From an uncultured Eubacteriales bacterium (GTDB taxonomy: Bacteria; Bacillota; Clostridia; Oscillospirales; QAMX01), in the NCBI GenBank assembly GCA_934546935.1, contig CAKTEH010000018.1:1-34131 (forward strand): a stretch of DNA of 34,131 nt, given 5' to 3'. A program made the translations under genes and the position numbers. A model generated the notes under the pieces. That model did no database searches. It was given only the letters and a program-made list of their open reading frames with translations, and was not told where the DNA came from. Positions 1 to 7,520 of the stretch are shown here, piece by piece; within the stretch, counting starts at the first letter, position 1; the number at the start of each line of letters is the position of its first letter.

Positions 1-27
1 AGACAACCGACACAGGAGATGGCTATT

Positions 28-537
28 ATGGCGATTGGTGAACGCATCCACTTTTTCCGCACGATGCGGGGCATGACACAGAAATACCTTGGCATGGCGC
101 TGGGCTTCCCGGAGAAATCCGCAGATGTTCGCCTTGCGCAGTACGAGAATGGTTCCAGAACGCCCAAAGCGGACGTGACCGCTGCGCTGGCACAGGTGCT
201 TGACGTTTCGCCCAAGGCGCTGGATGTACCGGACATTGACTCCTATATTGGACTGATGCACACGCTGTTCACGCTGGAAGACCGTTACGGACTCCATACC
301 GACGAAGCGGATGGAGAAATCTGCCTGAAGGTCGATGTACGGAAGAGCAAGGACTCTGCCCGGCTGCATGAAATGCTCTGTTCCTGGCAGCAGGCCGCTG
401 CCATGTTGGAGGCGGGCGAAATCTCTAAGGAGGACTACGACAAGTGGCGTTACTACTACCCGGAGTTTGATGCCACCCAGAAGCAAGCGAAGATCATGTC
501 CCAGGGGTTGAGTGATCTGTTAATACGGGATAATTGA
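28..537 (+). CDS. Xre-family helix-turn-helix regulator
   Basis: Predicted cytoplasmic DNA-binding regulator of about 169 residues. The N-terminal 65 residues form a Cro/C1-type helix-turn-helix (GERIHFFRTMRGMTQ, then RLAQYENGSRTPKADV). The C-terminal 100 residues are an unassigned domain with a charged stretch and the motif KWRYYYPEFD. The ATG at 19 touches the Shine-Dalgarno AGGAG (14-18), so the second in-frame ATG at 28, nine bases downstream, is preferred. The gene lies 26 bases upstream of a HEPN-like gene and could be co-transcribed with it. Regulators of this shape are common in clostridial conjugative elements. Its operator and target are unknown. Confidence 0.8.
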   Translation: MAIGERIHFFRTMRGMTQKYLGMALGFPEKSADVRLAQYENGSRTPKADVTAALAQVLDVSPKALDVPDIDSYIGLMHTLFTLEDRYGLHTDEADGEICLKVDVRKSKDSARLHEMLCSWQQAAAMLEAGEISKEDYDKWRYYYPEFDATQKQAKIMSQGLSDLLIRDN

Positions 538-563
538 TAGAGGTATGAAATGAGGGAAATGGG

Positions 564-998
564 ATGTACGAAAGCTACACAAGGCAATCGTTGCCGACCA
601 AGCGATATCGTGAACTGCTAGGGAGCGCTATTTGTGTTTTTAACTCAAATAACGCCTTTATAGTTGAGAATATTCTTAAATGTGATGACTTAGATAAATA
701 CGACTGGTATCATCTAATAGATTTAGAATCAGGGCGTCTCAAGGGGAGCGTCCATGAAGTCATCACTTCAAAATGCGGAGATGAAATTGAAACGCTGTTT
801 TCCCAAATTATCAAAATGCGAAATCGAATAATTCATAGCTACCGCATTACAAACGCATCTGGCGAACAAACGTTGGCTACAAAAGAAAAAACGGAGGATG
901 GAAATACGCAATTTGAGATTACTGAAGGATACCTTCTCTGCTTTATTCAGCTTAACCAAGAGCTTTCAGATATGTTGCATGATTTGAGAGGATATTGA
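564..998 (+). CDS. HEPN-like protein of unknown function
   Basis: Protein of 144 residues in an AT-rich gene whose composition differs from the GC-rich core genes. Residues about 87-95 read MRNRIIHSY, which fits the R-x4-H signature and the RNxxxHxY form of HEPN domains, as in HepT-type toxins and related RNases. The protein is mostly helical in appearance and has no signal peptide or membrane segment. It follows an Xre regulator and precedes a strong terminator. A toxin or phage-defence RNase is possible, but only the motif supports it, and no matching antitoxin is recognised. A Shine-Dalgarno GAGGGAAATGGG precedes the ATG closely. Confidence 0.6.
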   Translation: MYESYTRQSLPTKRYRELLGSAICVFNSNNAFIVENILKCDDLDKYDWYHLIDLESGRLKGSVHEVITSKCGDEIETLFSQIIKMRNRIIHSYRITNASGEQTLATKEKTEDGNTQFEITEGYLLCFIQLNQELSDMLHDLRGY

Positions 999-1006
999 AG
1001 ATATAG

Positions 1007-1051
1007 AAAAAGAGCTACCTGACTTCCTTGGAAATCAGATAGCTCTTTTCT
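1007..1051 (+). terminator. Rho-independent terminator after the HEPN-like gene
   Basis: A 15-base stem (1007-1021 with 1035-1049, one mismatch) starts AAAAGAGCTA and ends TAGCTCTTTT, with a 13-base loop. It begins eight bases after the stop codon and ends in a T-run. Confidence 0.85.
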
Positions 1052-1105
1052 TGTGAATAATGAAATTCTGTTGCCAAATCGTTGCCGCGAAGGGCATCAA
1101 GGCTC

Positions 1106-1133
1106 AAAAAGTCCAGTGTTTACGGACTTTTTT
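1106..1133. terminator. Bidirectional terminator between the element and guaA
   Basis: AAAAAGTCC (1106-1114) pairs perfectly with GGACTTTTT (1124-1132) around a nine-base loop. A-runs and T-runs on both sides let it act on both strands. On the minus strand it sits just after the guaA stop and probably ends the guaA transcript. Confidence 0.75.
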
Positions 1134-1145
1134 CGACCCTTGAAA

Positions 1146-1157
1146 TCATTCCCACTC
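1146..1157 (-). other. Candidate attachment site in the guaA 3' end
   Basis: Read on the minus strand, the last 12 bases of guaA are GAGTGGGAATGA, encoding the C-terminal Glu-Trp-Glu and the stop. This conserved tail is a recognised target of tyrosine recombinases of guaA-integrating islands. No second copy was seen in this window; the partner site should lie at the far left end of the element. Confidence 0.5.
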
Positions 1158-2696
1158 AATGGTCGCCGGAGGCTTCGAGGTGATGTCATAGACAACGCGG
1201 GAGACGCCGCCGCCTATTTTTATTTCATTGACAATGCGCGCTGCGGTACGCGCGAGCAGGGTGTGCGGAAAAGGTGTATAAACGCCGGTCATGAAATCAG
1301 TCGTCTGGATAGCGCGCAGTGCGACAACATAGCCATAGGCGCGAAAATCGCCCACAACGCCGACGGAGCGCGTATCTGTCAGCACAGCAAAATACTGATC
1401 GGGTTTGCGTCCGCGGAAACGGCTGACTTCTTCACGGAAGATAGCGTCTGCCTCCCGCAGAAGGTCAAGCTTTTCCTGTGTCAGCTCGCCGATTACACGA
1501 ACGGCGAGCCCTGGACCGGGGAAGGGTTGGCGTTCAACGAAGTTGCGCGAAAGGCCAAGCGTGCGGCCAATGGCGCGTACCTCATCCTTAAACAGGCCGC
1601 GCAGCGGCTCGACAAGCTGTGTGAATTCCATGTCCTGCGGCAGGCCGCCAACATTATGATGGCTTTTTATGTTGGCGGAGTTGTTGGCACCTGATTCGAT
1701 AACATCAGGGTAGATCGTACCCTGGGCAAGGAAGCAGATACGCCCATAGGTCTGACGCAGCTTTTTTGCTTCATCCTCAAATACGCGGACAAATTCCTCG
1801 CCGATGATCCTGCGTTTCTGCTCCGGATCGGTAACGCCGGAAAGGCGGGAAAGGAAGCGCTGCTGTGCGTTGACACGGATAAAATCGAGATTGCGTCCGG
1901 AAAAAGCGGCTTCCACCTCGTCCCCCTCGTTTTTGCGCATCAACCCATGATCGACGAAAATGGCATGAAGCTGCCCGGGAATCGCCTTGGCAAGCAGCGC
2001 CGCGCATACAGAGGAATCGACGCCGCCGGAAAGGCCAAGGATCACATGCTGCGTGCCGACCTGCTCGCGGATTTCTCCGATCAGGCGCTCAGCAACGTCG
2101 GAAAGGTCATAATCCCCGGTTGCGCCGCAGACGGAATACAGGAAGTTGCGGATCATATCAATTCCATGAGGTGTATTTTCCACCTCCGGGTGGAACTGGG
2201 TACCATAGAGGCGGCGGGATGGATCCCAGACGGCGGCGTTTGGACAGCTTTTGGTATACGCAGCCGAACGGAACCCCTCAGGAAGTGCGGAAATCTGGTC
2301 TGTGTGGCTCATCAGGCCGGTCTGTACCGCATCCAGCCCGGAGAAAATTGGGCAGGCAGGATCTACCTGCATGGCTGTACGCCCATATTCGCTGGTTGTG
2401 CAGGGGCTGACACAGCCACCGAGTGTATAAGCCATAAGCTGGAGCCCATAGCAGATGCCGAGCACGGGAATTCCCAGCTCGAAAACCGCGCGGTCACAGC
2501 GAGGAGCGCCTTCACGGTAGACGCTGTCCGGCCCTCCTGTGAGGATAATACCGACCGGCCGCTGCGCCTGGATTTGCTCTATGCTTGTAGATCCAGGCAG
2601 GATTTGGGAATGTACACGGCATTCCCGCACACGCCGTGCGATCAGTTCTTTGTATTGACCGCCGAAATCAAGAATTAATATGCTCTGGTTTGGCAT
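1146..2696 (-). CDS. guaA: GMP synthase (glutamine-hydrolysing)
   Basis: Converts XMP, glutamine and ATP to GMP in the last step of de novo guanine nucleotide synthesis, in the cytosol. The 516-residue length is normal. The N-terminal class I glutamine amidotransferase has its nucleophile Cys82 in GICYGLQ and the His169/Glu171 pair in GTQFHPEVE. The ATP pyrophosphatase P-loop is SGGVDS (223-228), and the C-terminal dimerisation domain ends TSKPPATIEWE. The ATG is preceded by AGAGGTGG. It is transcribed alone from a consensus-like promoter through a leader with alternative hairpins, divergently from glnN. The gene appears intact although an element abuts its 3' end. Confidence 0.98.
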   Translation of the reverse strand: MPNQSILILDFGGQYKELIARRVRECRVHSQILPGSTSIEQIQAQRPVGIILTGGPDSVYREGAPRCDRAVFELGIPVLGICYGLQLMAYTLGGCVSPCTTSEYGRTAMQVDPACPIFSGLDAVQTGLMSHTDQISALPEGFRSAAYTKSCPNAAVWDPSRRLYGTQFHPEVENTPHGIDMIRNFLYSVCGATGDYDLSDVAERLIGEIREQVGTQHVILGLSGGVDSSVCAALLAKAIPGQLHAIFVDHGLMRKNEGDEVEAAFSGRNLDFIRVNAQQRFLSRLSGVTDPEQKRRIIGEEFVRVFEDEAKKLRQTYGRICFLAQGTIYPDVIESGANNSANIKSHHNVGGLPQDMEFTQLVEPLRGLFKDEVRAIGRTLGLSRNFVERQPFPGPGLAVRVIGELTQEKLDLLREADAIFREEVSRFRGRKPDQYFAVLTDTRSVGVVGDFRAYGYVVALRAIQTTDFMTGVYTPFPHTLLARTAARIVNEIKIGGGVSRVVYDITSKPPATIEWE

Positions 2697-2795
2697 AAGC
2701 CACCTCTTGCTTAGAAAGGATACAAAAAAGCGCCGCTGCCGCCAAAAGGCGCATATAAAAAGCCTTCTGACAGCGGCGGACGCCTTTTTATTTTG
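2697..2795 (-). promoter_or_regulatory. guaA 5' leader with terminator and crossing alternative helices
   Basis: The leader contains a minus-strand terminator: GCGCC and GGCGC arms (2748-2752 with 2730-2734) followed by six T (2729-2724). Two further perfect 8-bp pairings compete with it: 2771-2778 with 2731-2738 and 2781-2788 with 2744-2751. Each captures one terminator arm, and the two cross each other, so they are mutually exclusive or form a pseudoknot. This looks like an attenuator. I do not see the purine (G-box) riboswitch core motifs. Confidence 0.5.
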
Positions 2796-2802
2796 ATGTT
2801 TT

Positions 2803-2832
2803 ATTATAAATACTTTTGCGCCGGCTTGTCAA
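2803..2832 (-). promoter_or_regulatory. guaA promoter
   Basis: On the minus strand, TTGACA (2832-2827) is followed after 18 bases by TATAAT (2808-2803). Both boxes match the sigma-A consensus perfectly. The start point would be near 2796. Confidence 0.85.
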
Positions 2833-2922
2833 TAAAATCCCCCGAAAATTCTGTTGACAGAAATGACAAGAAAAAGCGTTACGCACCTGCCGGAAACAGT
2901 CAAGATGCCGCGGATTTTTGAG

Positions 2923-2951
2923 TTGAATCCGGATGCATTTTCGAATATAAT
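2923..2951 (+). promoter_or_regulatory. glnN promoter
   Basis: TTGAAT (2923-2928), a 17-base spacer, then TATAAT (2946-2951). This leaves a leader of about 35 bases before the glnN ATG. A TTGACA at 2854-2859 has no partner at the right spacing. Confidence 0.75.
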
Positions 2952-2991
2952 AAAATTGTATCTTCCTTTTTGCAAAGGAAAGGAGTTTTGC

Positions 2992-5088
2992 ATGAGCAGG
3001 TTTACCGATATTTACGGCAGCATGGTGTTTTCCGATATCGTCATGCGTGAGCGTCTGCCAAAAGAAACCTACCGCGCGCTGCGCAAGACGATTAATGAGG
3101 GTAAGCATCTTGATTTTGAAATTGCCGCCGTCGTAGCCAATGCCATGAAGGATTGGGCTGTGGAAAAAGGCGCGACGCATTTTACCCATTGGTTTCAGCC
3201 TATGACGGGCATTACCGCTGAAAAGCATGACAGCTTTCTTTCGCCTGCTGCGGACGGTAAGGCAATTATCGAATTTTCCGGAAAAGAACTGACGCGCGGC
3301 GAACCGGACGCATCGAGTTTCCCCTCCGGCGGTATCCGCGCCACCTTTGAGGCGCGCGGTTATACGGCCTGGGATCCAACCTCCTATGCCTTTGTCAAGG
3401 ACCGCGTCTTGTATATCCCGACTGCTTTCTGTTCTTATGGCGGCGAAGCGCTGGACAAGAAGACGCCGCTTTTGCGTTCTATGGCTGCGCTGGATGTGCA
3501 GGCTAAGCGGGTGCTGCGTCTTTTCGGCAATACCGCTGTCGCCTCTGTGCGTCCGACGGTCGGCGCAGAGCAGGAATATTTCCTTATCGACCGGGCAATG
3601 TATGAACGCCGTCCGGACCTGATTTATACCAACCGTACGCTTTTTGGCGCAAAGCCGCCGAAGGGCCAGGAACTTGACGACCATTATTTCGGAATGATCC
3701 GTACCCGTGTGATGGCGTTTATGCGTGACGTGGACGAGGAGCTTTGGAAACTTGGTATCCCGGCAAAAACGGAGCATAACGAGGCTGCGCCCGCCCAACA
3801 TGAGCTTGCGCCGGTATTTACGACTGCTAACATTGCTGCCGACAACAACCAGCTCGTCATGGAGGTTCTGCGCAAGACGGCGGAGCGGCACAATATGAAG
3901 TGCATCCTGCATGAAAAGCCCTTTGCCGGTGTCAACGGTTCCGGCAAGCATGTCAACTGGTCGCTTTCAACAGATACCGGGCTGAACCTTTTTGAACCGG
4001 GCGATACGCCTTATGAAAACGCGCAGTTTTTGCTGTTCCTTTGCGCGGTGCTTAAGGCCGTGGACGACTATCAGGAGCTTTTGCGCATCTGCGTCGCTTC
4101 TGCCGGAAACGATCACCGCCTTGGTGCAAACGAAGCGCCGCCGGCTGTGATCTCCGTATTCCTGGGCGAAGAGCTTGCGGGAATCCTTGATGCGGTGGAG
4201 AATGAACTGGATTATGATGCGCCTGCCCAGGAAATGCTGAAAATTGGCGTCGATGTGTTGCCCTGGTTCCCGAAGGATGCGACTGACCGCAACCGGACCT
4301 CGCCTTTTGCGTTTACCGGGAACAAGTTTGAATTCCGCATGCCCGGCTCTTCTGCGTCAATATCAGAGGCTGTAATTGCCATCAACACCGCGGTTGCACA
4401 GGTGCTTGAGGTATTTGCAGGGCGGCTTGAAGGCGCGAAGGATTTCAATGCGGCGCTGCACAGCCTGATCTGCCATGAGATCCGCGCGCATAAGCGGATT
4501 ATCTTCAATGGAAATGGTTATGACGAAGCCTGGATTGCGGAAGCGGCACGGCGCGGGTTATCTAACCTTGCCACAACGCCGGACTGCCTTGACGCTATGC
4601 TTTCAAGGAAGAACATAGAGCTTTACGCACGCCATCATGTCTTAAACGAAACGGAATTCCATGCCCGGTATGAGATTATGGCGGAAAATTATGTCAAAGT
4701 GCTGCGTATTGAAGCGCTGACGATGCTGGAAATGGCGAAGCGGCAGTTTTTGCCTTCGGTCAGCGCTTATACACGGGAGCTTGCGGAGACGGTGAAGCTT
4801 CGCCGGGAAGCGTTGCCCGAGGATGCGTGCGCGTATGAATGCGCGCAGCTCGCCCGGCTGTCGGCGCTGCTTTCCGATGCGCACAGTGCGGTGCGCGCGC
4901 TGGAGGGCGCGTTGGATGCACGGCACGAGAAAAAACGCTGCGCCGCGGAAATGGCTCGTTATTTTGAAAAGCACCTGCTGCCGCCGATGGATGCGCTGCG
5001 CGCGGCTGTGGATGCAATGGAAACGGTTACGCCGGGGAAATCCTGGCCATACCCGAATTACGGCGAACTGCTGTTCAGCGTAAAATAA
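2992..5088 (+). CDS. glnN: Glutamine synthetase, type III
   Basis: Makes glutamine from glutamate, ammonia and ATP. The 698-residue length and motif order match GSIII, the large dodecameric form found in Bacteroidetes, cyanobacteria and Clostridia. Visible family motifs are GAEQEYFLID, KTEHNEAAPAQHELAP, NGSGKHVNWSLS and NKFEFRMPGSSASIS, which carry metal, ATP and glutamate ligands. An upstream in-frame start at 2854 would overlap the promoter. The ATG at 2992 is preceded by AAAGGAG and begins MSRFTDIYGS, the usual GSIII N-terminus, so it is chosen. The C-terminal third is helical. dapF follows after 11 bases, so the two are probably one operon. Confidence 0.96.
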   Translation: MSRFTDIYGSMVFSDIVMRERLPKETYRALRKTINEGKHLDFEIAAVVANAMKDWAVEKGATHFTHWFQPMTGITAEKHDSFLSPAADGKAIIEFSGKELTRGEPDASSFPSGGIRATFEARGYTAWDPTSYAFVKDRVLYIPTAFCSYGGEALDKKTPLLRSMAALDVQAKRVLRLFGNTAVASVRPTVGAEQEYFLIDRAMYERRPDLIYTNRTLFGAKPPKGQELDDHYFGMIRTRVMAFMRDVDEELWKLGIPAKTEHNEAAPAQHELAPVFTTANIAADNNQLVMEVLRKTAERHNMKCILHEKPFAGVNGSGKHVNWSLSTDTGLNLFEPGDTPYENAQFLLFLCAVLKAVDDYQELLRICVASAGNDHRLGANEAPPAVISVFLGEELAGILDAVENELDYDAPAQEMLKIGVDVLPWFPKDATDRNRTSPFAFTGNKFEFRMPGSSASISEAVIAINTAVAQVLEVFAGRLEGAKDFNAALHSLICHEIRAHKRIIFNGNGYDEAWIAEAARRGLSNLATTPDCLDAMLSRKNIELYARHHVLNETEFHARYEIMAENYVKVLRIEALTMLEMAKRQFLPSVSAYTRELAETVKLRREALPEDACAYECAQLARLSALLSDAHSAVRALEGALDARHEKKRCAAEMARYFEKHLLPPMDALRAAVDAMETVTPGKSWPYPNYGELLFSVK

Positions 5089-5099
5089 GGAAAGAACGG

Positions 5100-5936
5100 A
5101 TGCAGACGTATCATTTTACAAAAATGCAGGCGGCGGGCAACGATTATATCTATTTTGACTGTACCTGTGAGGGAGTTCCCGATCCTGCCGCTGCGGCGCG
5201 CAGGCTTTCAGACCGGCACTTTGGCGTCGGGGGGGATGGGATCGTATTAATCCTGCCGTCGCAGCGCGCGGATTTCCGTATGCGTATGTTTAATGCCGAT
5301 GGCAGCGAAGCACAGATGTGCGGAAATGCCATCCGCTGTGTAGGCAAATATATTCATGACCGCGGCCTTTCCAAAAAGAACCCGCTGACGGTCGAAACGC
5401 TGGCCGGTATTAAGACGCTGGAACTTACGGTGGAGTCGGGAGCGGTGGCGCGGGTGCGCGTCGATATGGGCCTGCCGCAGCTGGATGCGCCGAAGATCCC
5501 GATGGCGCTTCCGTCTGGAGAAGCCGTGGGCGTGCCTGTCTGTGCAGCTGGACGGGGGTTTATTCTTGACGGCGTGTCGATGGGTAATCCACACGGTGTA
5601 ATTTTTGGACAGGATCCAGACAAAGAAGATGTGGGACATATTGGGCCGGCCCTGGAAACGCATGCGTTGTTTCCGGAGCATGCAAATATCGAATTTGTAC
5701 AGGTACTCGACGAAACGCATTTGAAGGTGCGCGTCTGGGAGAGGGGCAGCGGGGAAACGCTGGCCTGTGGAACCGGCGCCTGTGCGGCGGCGGTGGCGGC
5801 AGTGCGGCGCGGATATTGCCGCATGGATGCGGAGATCGCTGTGGAAATGCGCGGCGGGACGCTTGGCGTGCGCTATGACGGACGGCGGGTCTGGCTTTCC
5901 GGCGGTGCGGAGTTCGTTTTTGACGGGAGCTGCTGA
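5100..5936 (+). CDS. dapF: Diaminopimelate epimerase
   Basis: Interconverts LL- and meso-diaminopimelate for lysine and peptidoglycan synthesis. The protein has 278 residues, normal for DapF. The two catalytic cysteines are Cys74 in AQMCGNAIRC and Cys223 in LACGTGACAA. The substrate-binding motif FNADGSEAQMCGN and the loop MGNPHG (161-166) are present. The start ATG follows AAGGAAAG, which overlaps the end of glnN. Position directly behind glnN suggests joint expression of ammonia assimilation and a nitrogen-using wall precursor step. Confidence 0.97.
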   Translation: MQTYHFTKMQAAGNDYIYFDCTCEGVPDPAAAARRLSDRHFGVGGDGIVLILPSQRADFRMRMFNADGSEAQMCGNAIRCVGKYIHDRGLSKKNPLTVETLAGIKTLELTVESGAVARVRVDMGLPQLDAPKIPMALPSGEAVGVPVCAAGRGFILDGVSMGNPHGVIFGQDPDKEDVGHIGPALETHALFPEHANIEFVQVLDETHLKVRVWERGSGETLACGTGACAAAVAAVRRGYCRMDAEIAVEMRGGTLGVRYDGRRVWLSGGAEFVFDGSC

Positions 5937-5962
5937 GGACCTGCGAATTGTATGAAAAAGTT

Positions 5963-5991
5963 TTGACTTTTTGTGCAGAGCGTTTTATGAT
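5963..5991 (+). promoter_or_regulatory. MATE gene promoter
   Basis: TTGACT (5963-5968), 17-base spacer, TATGAT (5986-5991). Transcription would begin near 5998, giving a leader of about 110 bases before the MATE start codon. Confidence 0.75.
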
Positions 5992-5997
5992 GCATCT

Positions 5998-6084
5998 GTT
6001 CATCGGAGGCCCGGATTCTTTTACAGGATGGGACCGGATAAGATGCCGGGCGCAGCCCCGGAATTTTATCCGGCCTTTTTTATG
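5998..6084 (+). promoter_or_regulatory. Structured leader with terminator upstream of the MATE exporter
   Basis: A terminator is formed by CCGGATAA (6034-6041) with TTATCCGG (6066-6073), an inner CCGGG/CCCGG helix (6046-6050 with 6057-6061) and six T (6076-6081), all before the coding region. GCCCGG at 6009-6014 can instead pair with CCGGGC at 6046-6051 and break the inner helix. This arrangement is typical of attenuators and riboswitches. I could not match it to a named aptamer class. Confidence 0.55.
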
Positions 6085-6107
6085 TTGAATGCGTTTTGGA
6101 GGGTTTT

Positions 6108-7433
6108 ATGCAGCACGATTTTACCCAGGGCCCGGTTTGGAAGAAGCTTTTGCAGTTTGTCCTGCCAATTTTTGGCGCGAATCTCTTGCAGGCGATGTAT
6201 GGGACGGTTGACCTGCTTGTAGTCGGATGGTTTGCCGATGCGTCTGCGGTCAGCGCCGTTTCTACTGGCAGTATGACGATGCAGACGATTACCGGCATTA
6301 TTATTGGGTTGACGATGGGATGCACGGTTTTGCTTGGGCATAATATCGGACGGCGGGATCAGCGCGGCGCTGCGCATACAGTCGCATCCGCAGCGGCAAT
6401 GTTTATTGCCATCGGTTTGGGGTTGACTGTCATGGTTGCGCTTTGCGCGCATCCATTGTCCGTACTGATGAATGCGCCGCAGGAAGCGTTGGGACAAACG
6501 GAGGCTTATGTGCGCATCTGCGGGCTTGGAATCCTGTGCATCGTGCTGTTTAATGCGCTCAGCGGCATTTTCCGCGGCATTGGGGATTCAAAGACGCCGC
6601 TTGCCCTGATGGGTATTGCCTGCGTTGCCAATATTGCCGGGGATCTTCTGCTGTGCGGCCTGTTTGGGATGGGAGCGTCCGGCGCGGCGTTTGCGACTGT
6701 TGCCGCGCAGGGGATCAGCGTAGTCTGCTCATTTTTCATAATTAGAAAGCGCGGTTTTGGGATCCCGGTTGAAAAAACGGATCTTCGGCCTGCCCGTGCC
6801 GAGATGCTGGGCATTTTAAAATTCGGCCTCCCGATTGCTGCGCAGGAAGCGCTCACTGGCGTGAGCTTTATGATTATCCTGGCGATTCTCAATGGTTTTG
6901 GCCTGGTCGCTTCGGCCGGCGTAGGGGTGGCGGAGAAAATCAGTGCGCTGATGTTTTTGGTCCCCGGGGCGTTTATGTCTGCGGTATCGGCTTTCTGCGC
7001 GCAAAATGTCGGTGCGGGCGACTACGGCCGGGCCCGCATGGCAATGCTGTATGGGATGGGAATTTCTTTTTGCTTTGGGGTTTTCATGTTTATTTCCGGG
7101 TTCTTCTTCGGCGGCAGGCTGGCCGGCTTTTTTACGTCGGACCGCGCGGTGATCGGCGCGGCGGCGGATTACCTGCGTTCCTATTCAATCGACTGCATGC
7201 TTGTCAGTTTTAATTTCTGTATGATGGGTTATTTCAACGGCTGCGGAAAAACTGGATTTGTCGCTGCGCAGGGGATCGCCTCTACCTTTCTTGTCCGCAT
7301 TCCGGTTTCCTATTTTGTCAGCCGGATCGCAGGTGTGACTTTGTTTGCGGTTGGGTTTGCAACGCCGGCGGCGACGTTGTTTGCCATAGTGGTTGACCTG
7401 ATCTATCTGCGTTTGCTGGAACGCAGCAGATAA
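6108..7433 (+). CDS. MATE-family efflux transporter
   Basis: Predicted cation-coupled multidrug or metabolite exporter of the cytoplasmic membrane, 441 residues with about twelve hydrophobic segments in two related halves. The N-terminus begins QHDFTQGPVWKKLLQF, typical of clostridial MATE proteins, followed by an early segment ending GTVDLLVVGWFA. The ATG at 6108 is five bases after GGAGGG; an alternative TTG at 6096 overlaps that ribosome site and is rejected. It is transcribed alone from its own promoter through a leader that contains a terminator, so expression may respond to a ligand. The substrate cannot be deduced. Confidence 0.92.
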   Translation: MQHDFTQGPVWKKLLQFVLPIFGANLLQAMYGTVDLLVVGWFADASAVSAVSTGSMTMQTITGIIIGLTMGCTVLLGHNIGRRDQRGAAHTVASAAAMFIAIGLGLTVMVALCAHPLSVLMNAPQEALGQTEAYVRICGLGILCIVLFNALSGIFRGIGDSKTPLALMGIACVANIAGDLLLCGLFGMGASGAAFATVAAQGISVVCSFFIIRKRGFGIPVEKTDLRPARAEMLGILKFGLPIAAQEALTGVSFMIILAILNGFGLVASAGVGVAEKISALMFLVPGAFMSAVSAFCAQNVGAGDYGRARMAMLYGMGISFCFGVFMFISGFFFGGRLAGFFTSDRAVIGAAADYLRSYSIDCMLVSFNFCMMGYFNGCGKTGFVAAQGIASTFLVRIPVSYFVSRIAGVTLFAVGFATPAATLFAIVVDLIYLRLLERSR

Positions 7434-7447
7434 TAAGAAAACCTGGT

Positions 7448-7478
7448 ACATTGCTTCATGTTTTTAATGAAGCAATGT
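7448..7478 (+). terminator. Perfect 12-bp hairpin after the MATE gene
   Basis: ACATTGCTTCAT (7448-7459) is fully complementary to ATGAAGCAATGT (7467-7478) around a T-rich loop. No T-run follows, so it may be a transcript-stabilising 3' hairpin working with the next terminator. Confidence 0.5.
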
Positions 7479-7491
7479 GCTGGATGCATCG

Positions 7492-7519
7492 CCGGAAGGC
7501 CGTTTGGCCTTCCGGTTTT
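7492..7519 (+). terminator. Rho-independent terminator of the MATE gene
   Basis: CCGGAAGGCC (7492-7501), loop GTTT, GGCCTTCCGG (7506-7515), then TTTTC. A perfect 10-bp stem. Confidence 0.85.
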
Positions 7520-7520
7520 C

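Larger units (their letters stand above)
1..1145. mobile_element. Right end of a probable integrated element next to guaA
   Basis: This stretch holds two accessory-type genes, an Xre regulator and an AT-rich HEPN-like gene, and stops exactly where the 3' end of guaA begins. The last dozen bases of guaA are a well-known integration site for conjugative elements and genomic islands, and that sequence is intact here. No integrase or transposase is visible, so the recombination module would lie to the left of the window. The element call is inference from gene content, composition and position. Confidence 0.5.

Noticed and set aside
1053..2678. Long plus-strand open frames opposite guaA
   Set aside because: They are antisense to a clear, full-length GMP synthase and show no recognisable domains.
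2854..2859. TTGACA taken as a glnN -35 box
   Set aside because: No -10 hexamer lies 16-18 bases downstream; the TTGAAT/TATAAT pair at 2923-2951 is better.
2788..3951. Minus-strand 387-codon open frame across glnN
   Set aside because: It is antisense to a certain glutamine synthetase, and its composition is that of a reverse-strand shadow.
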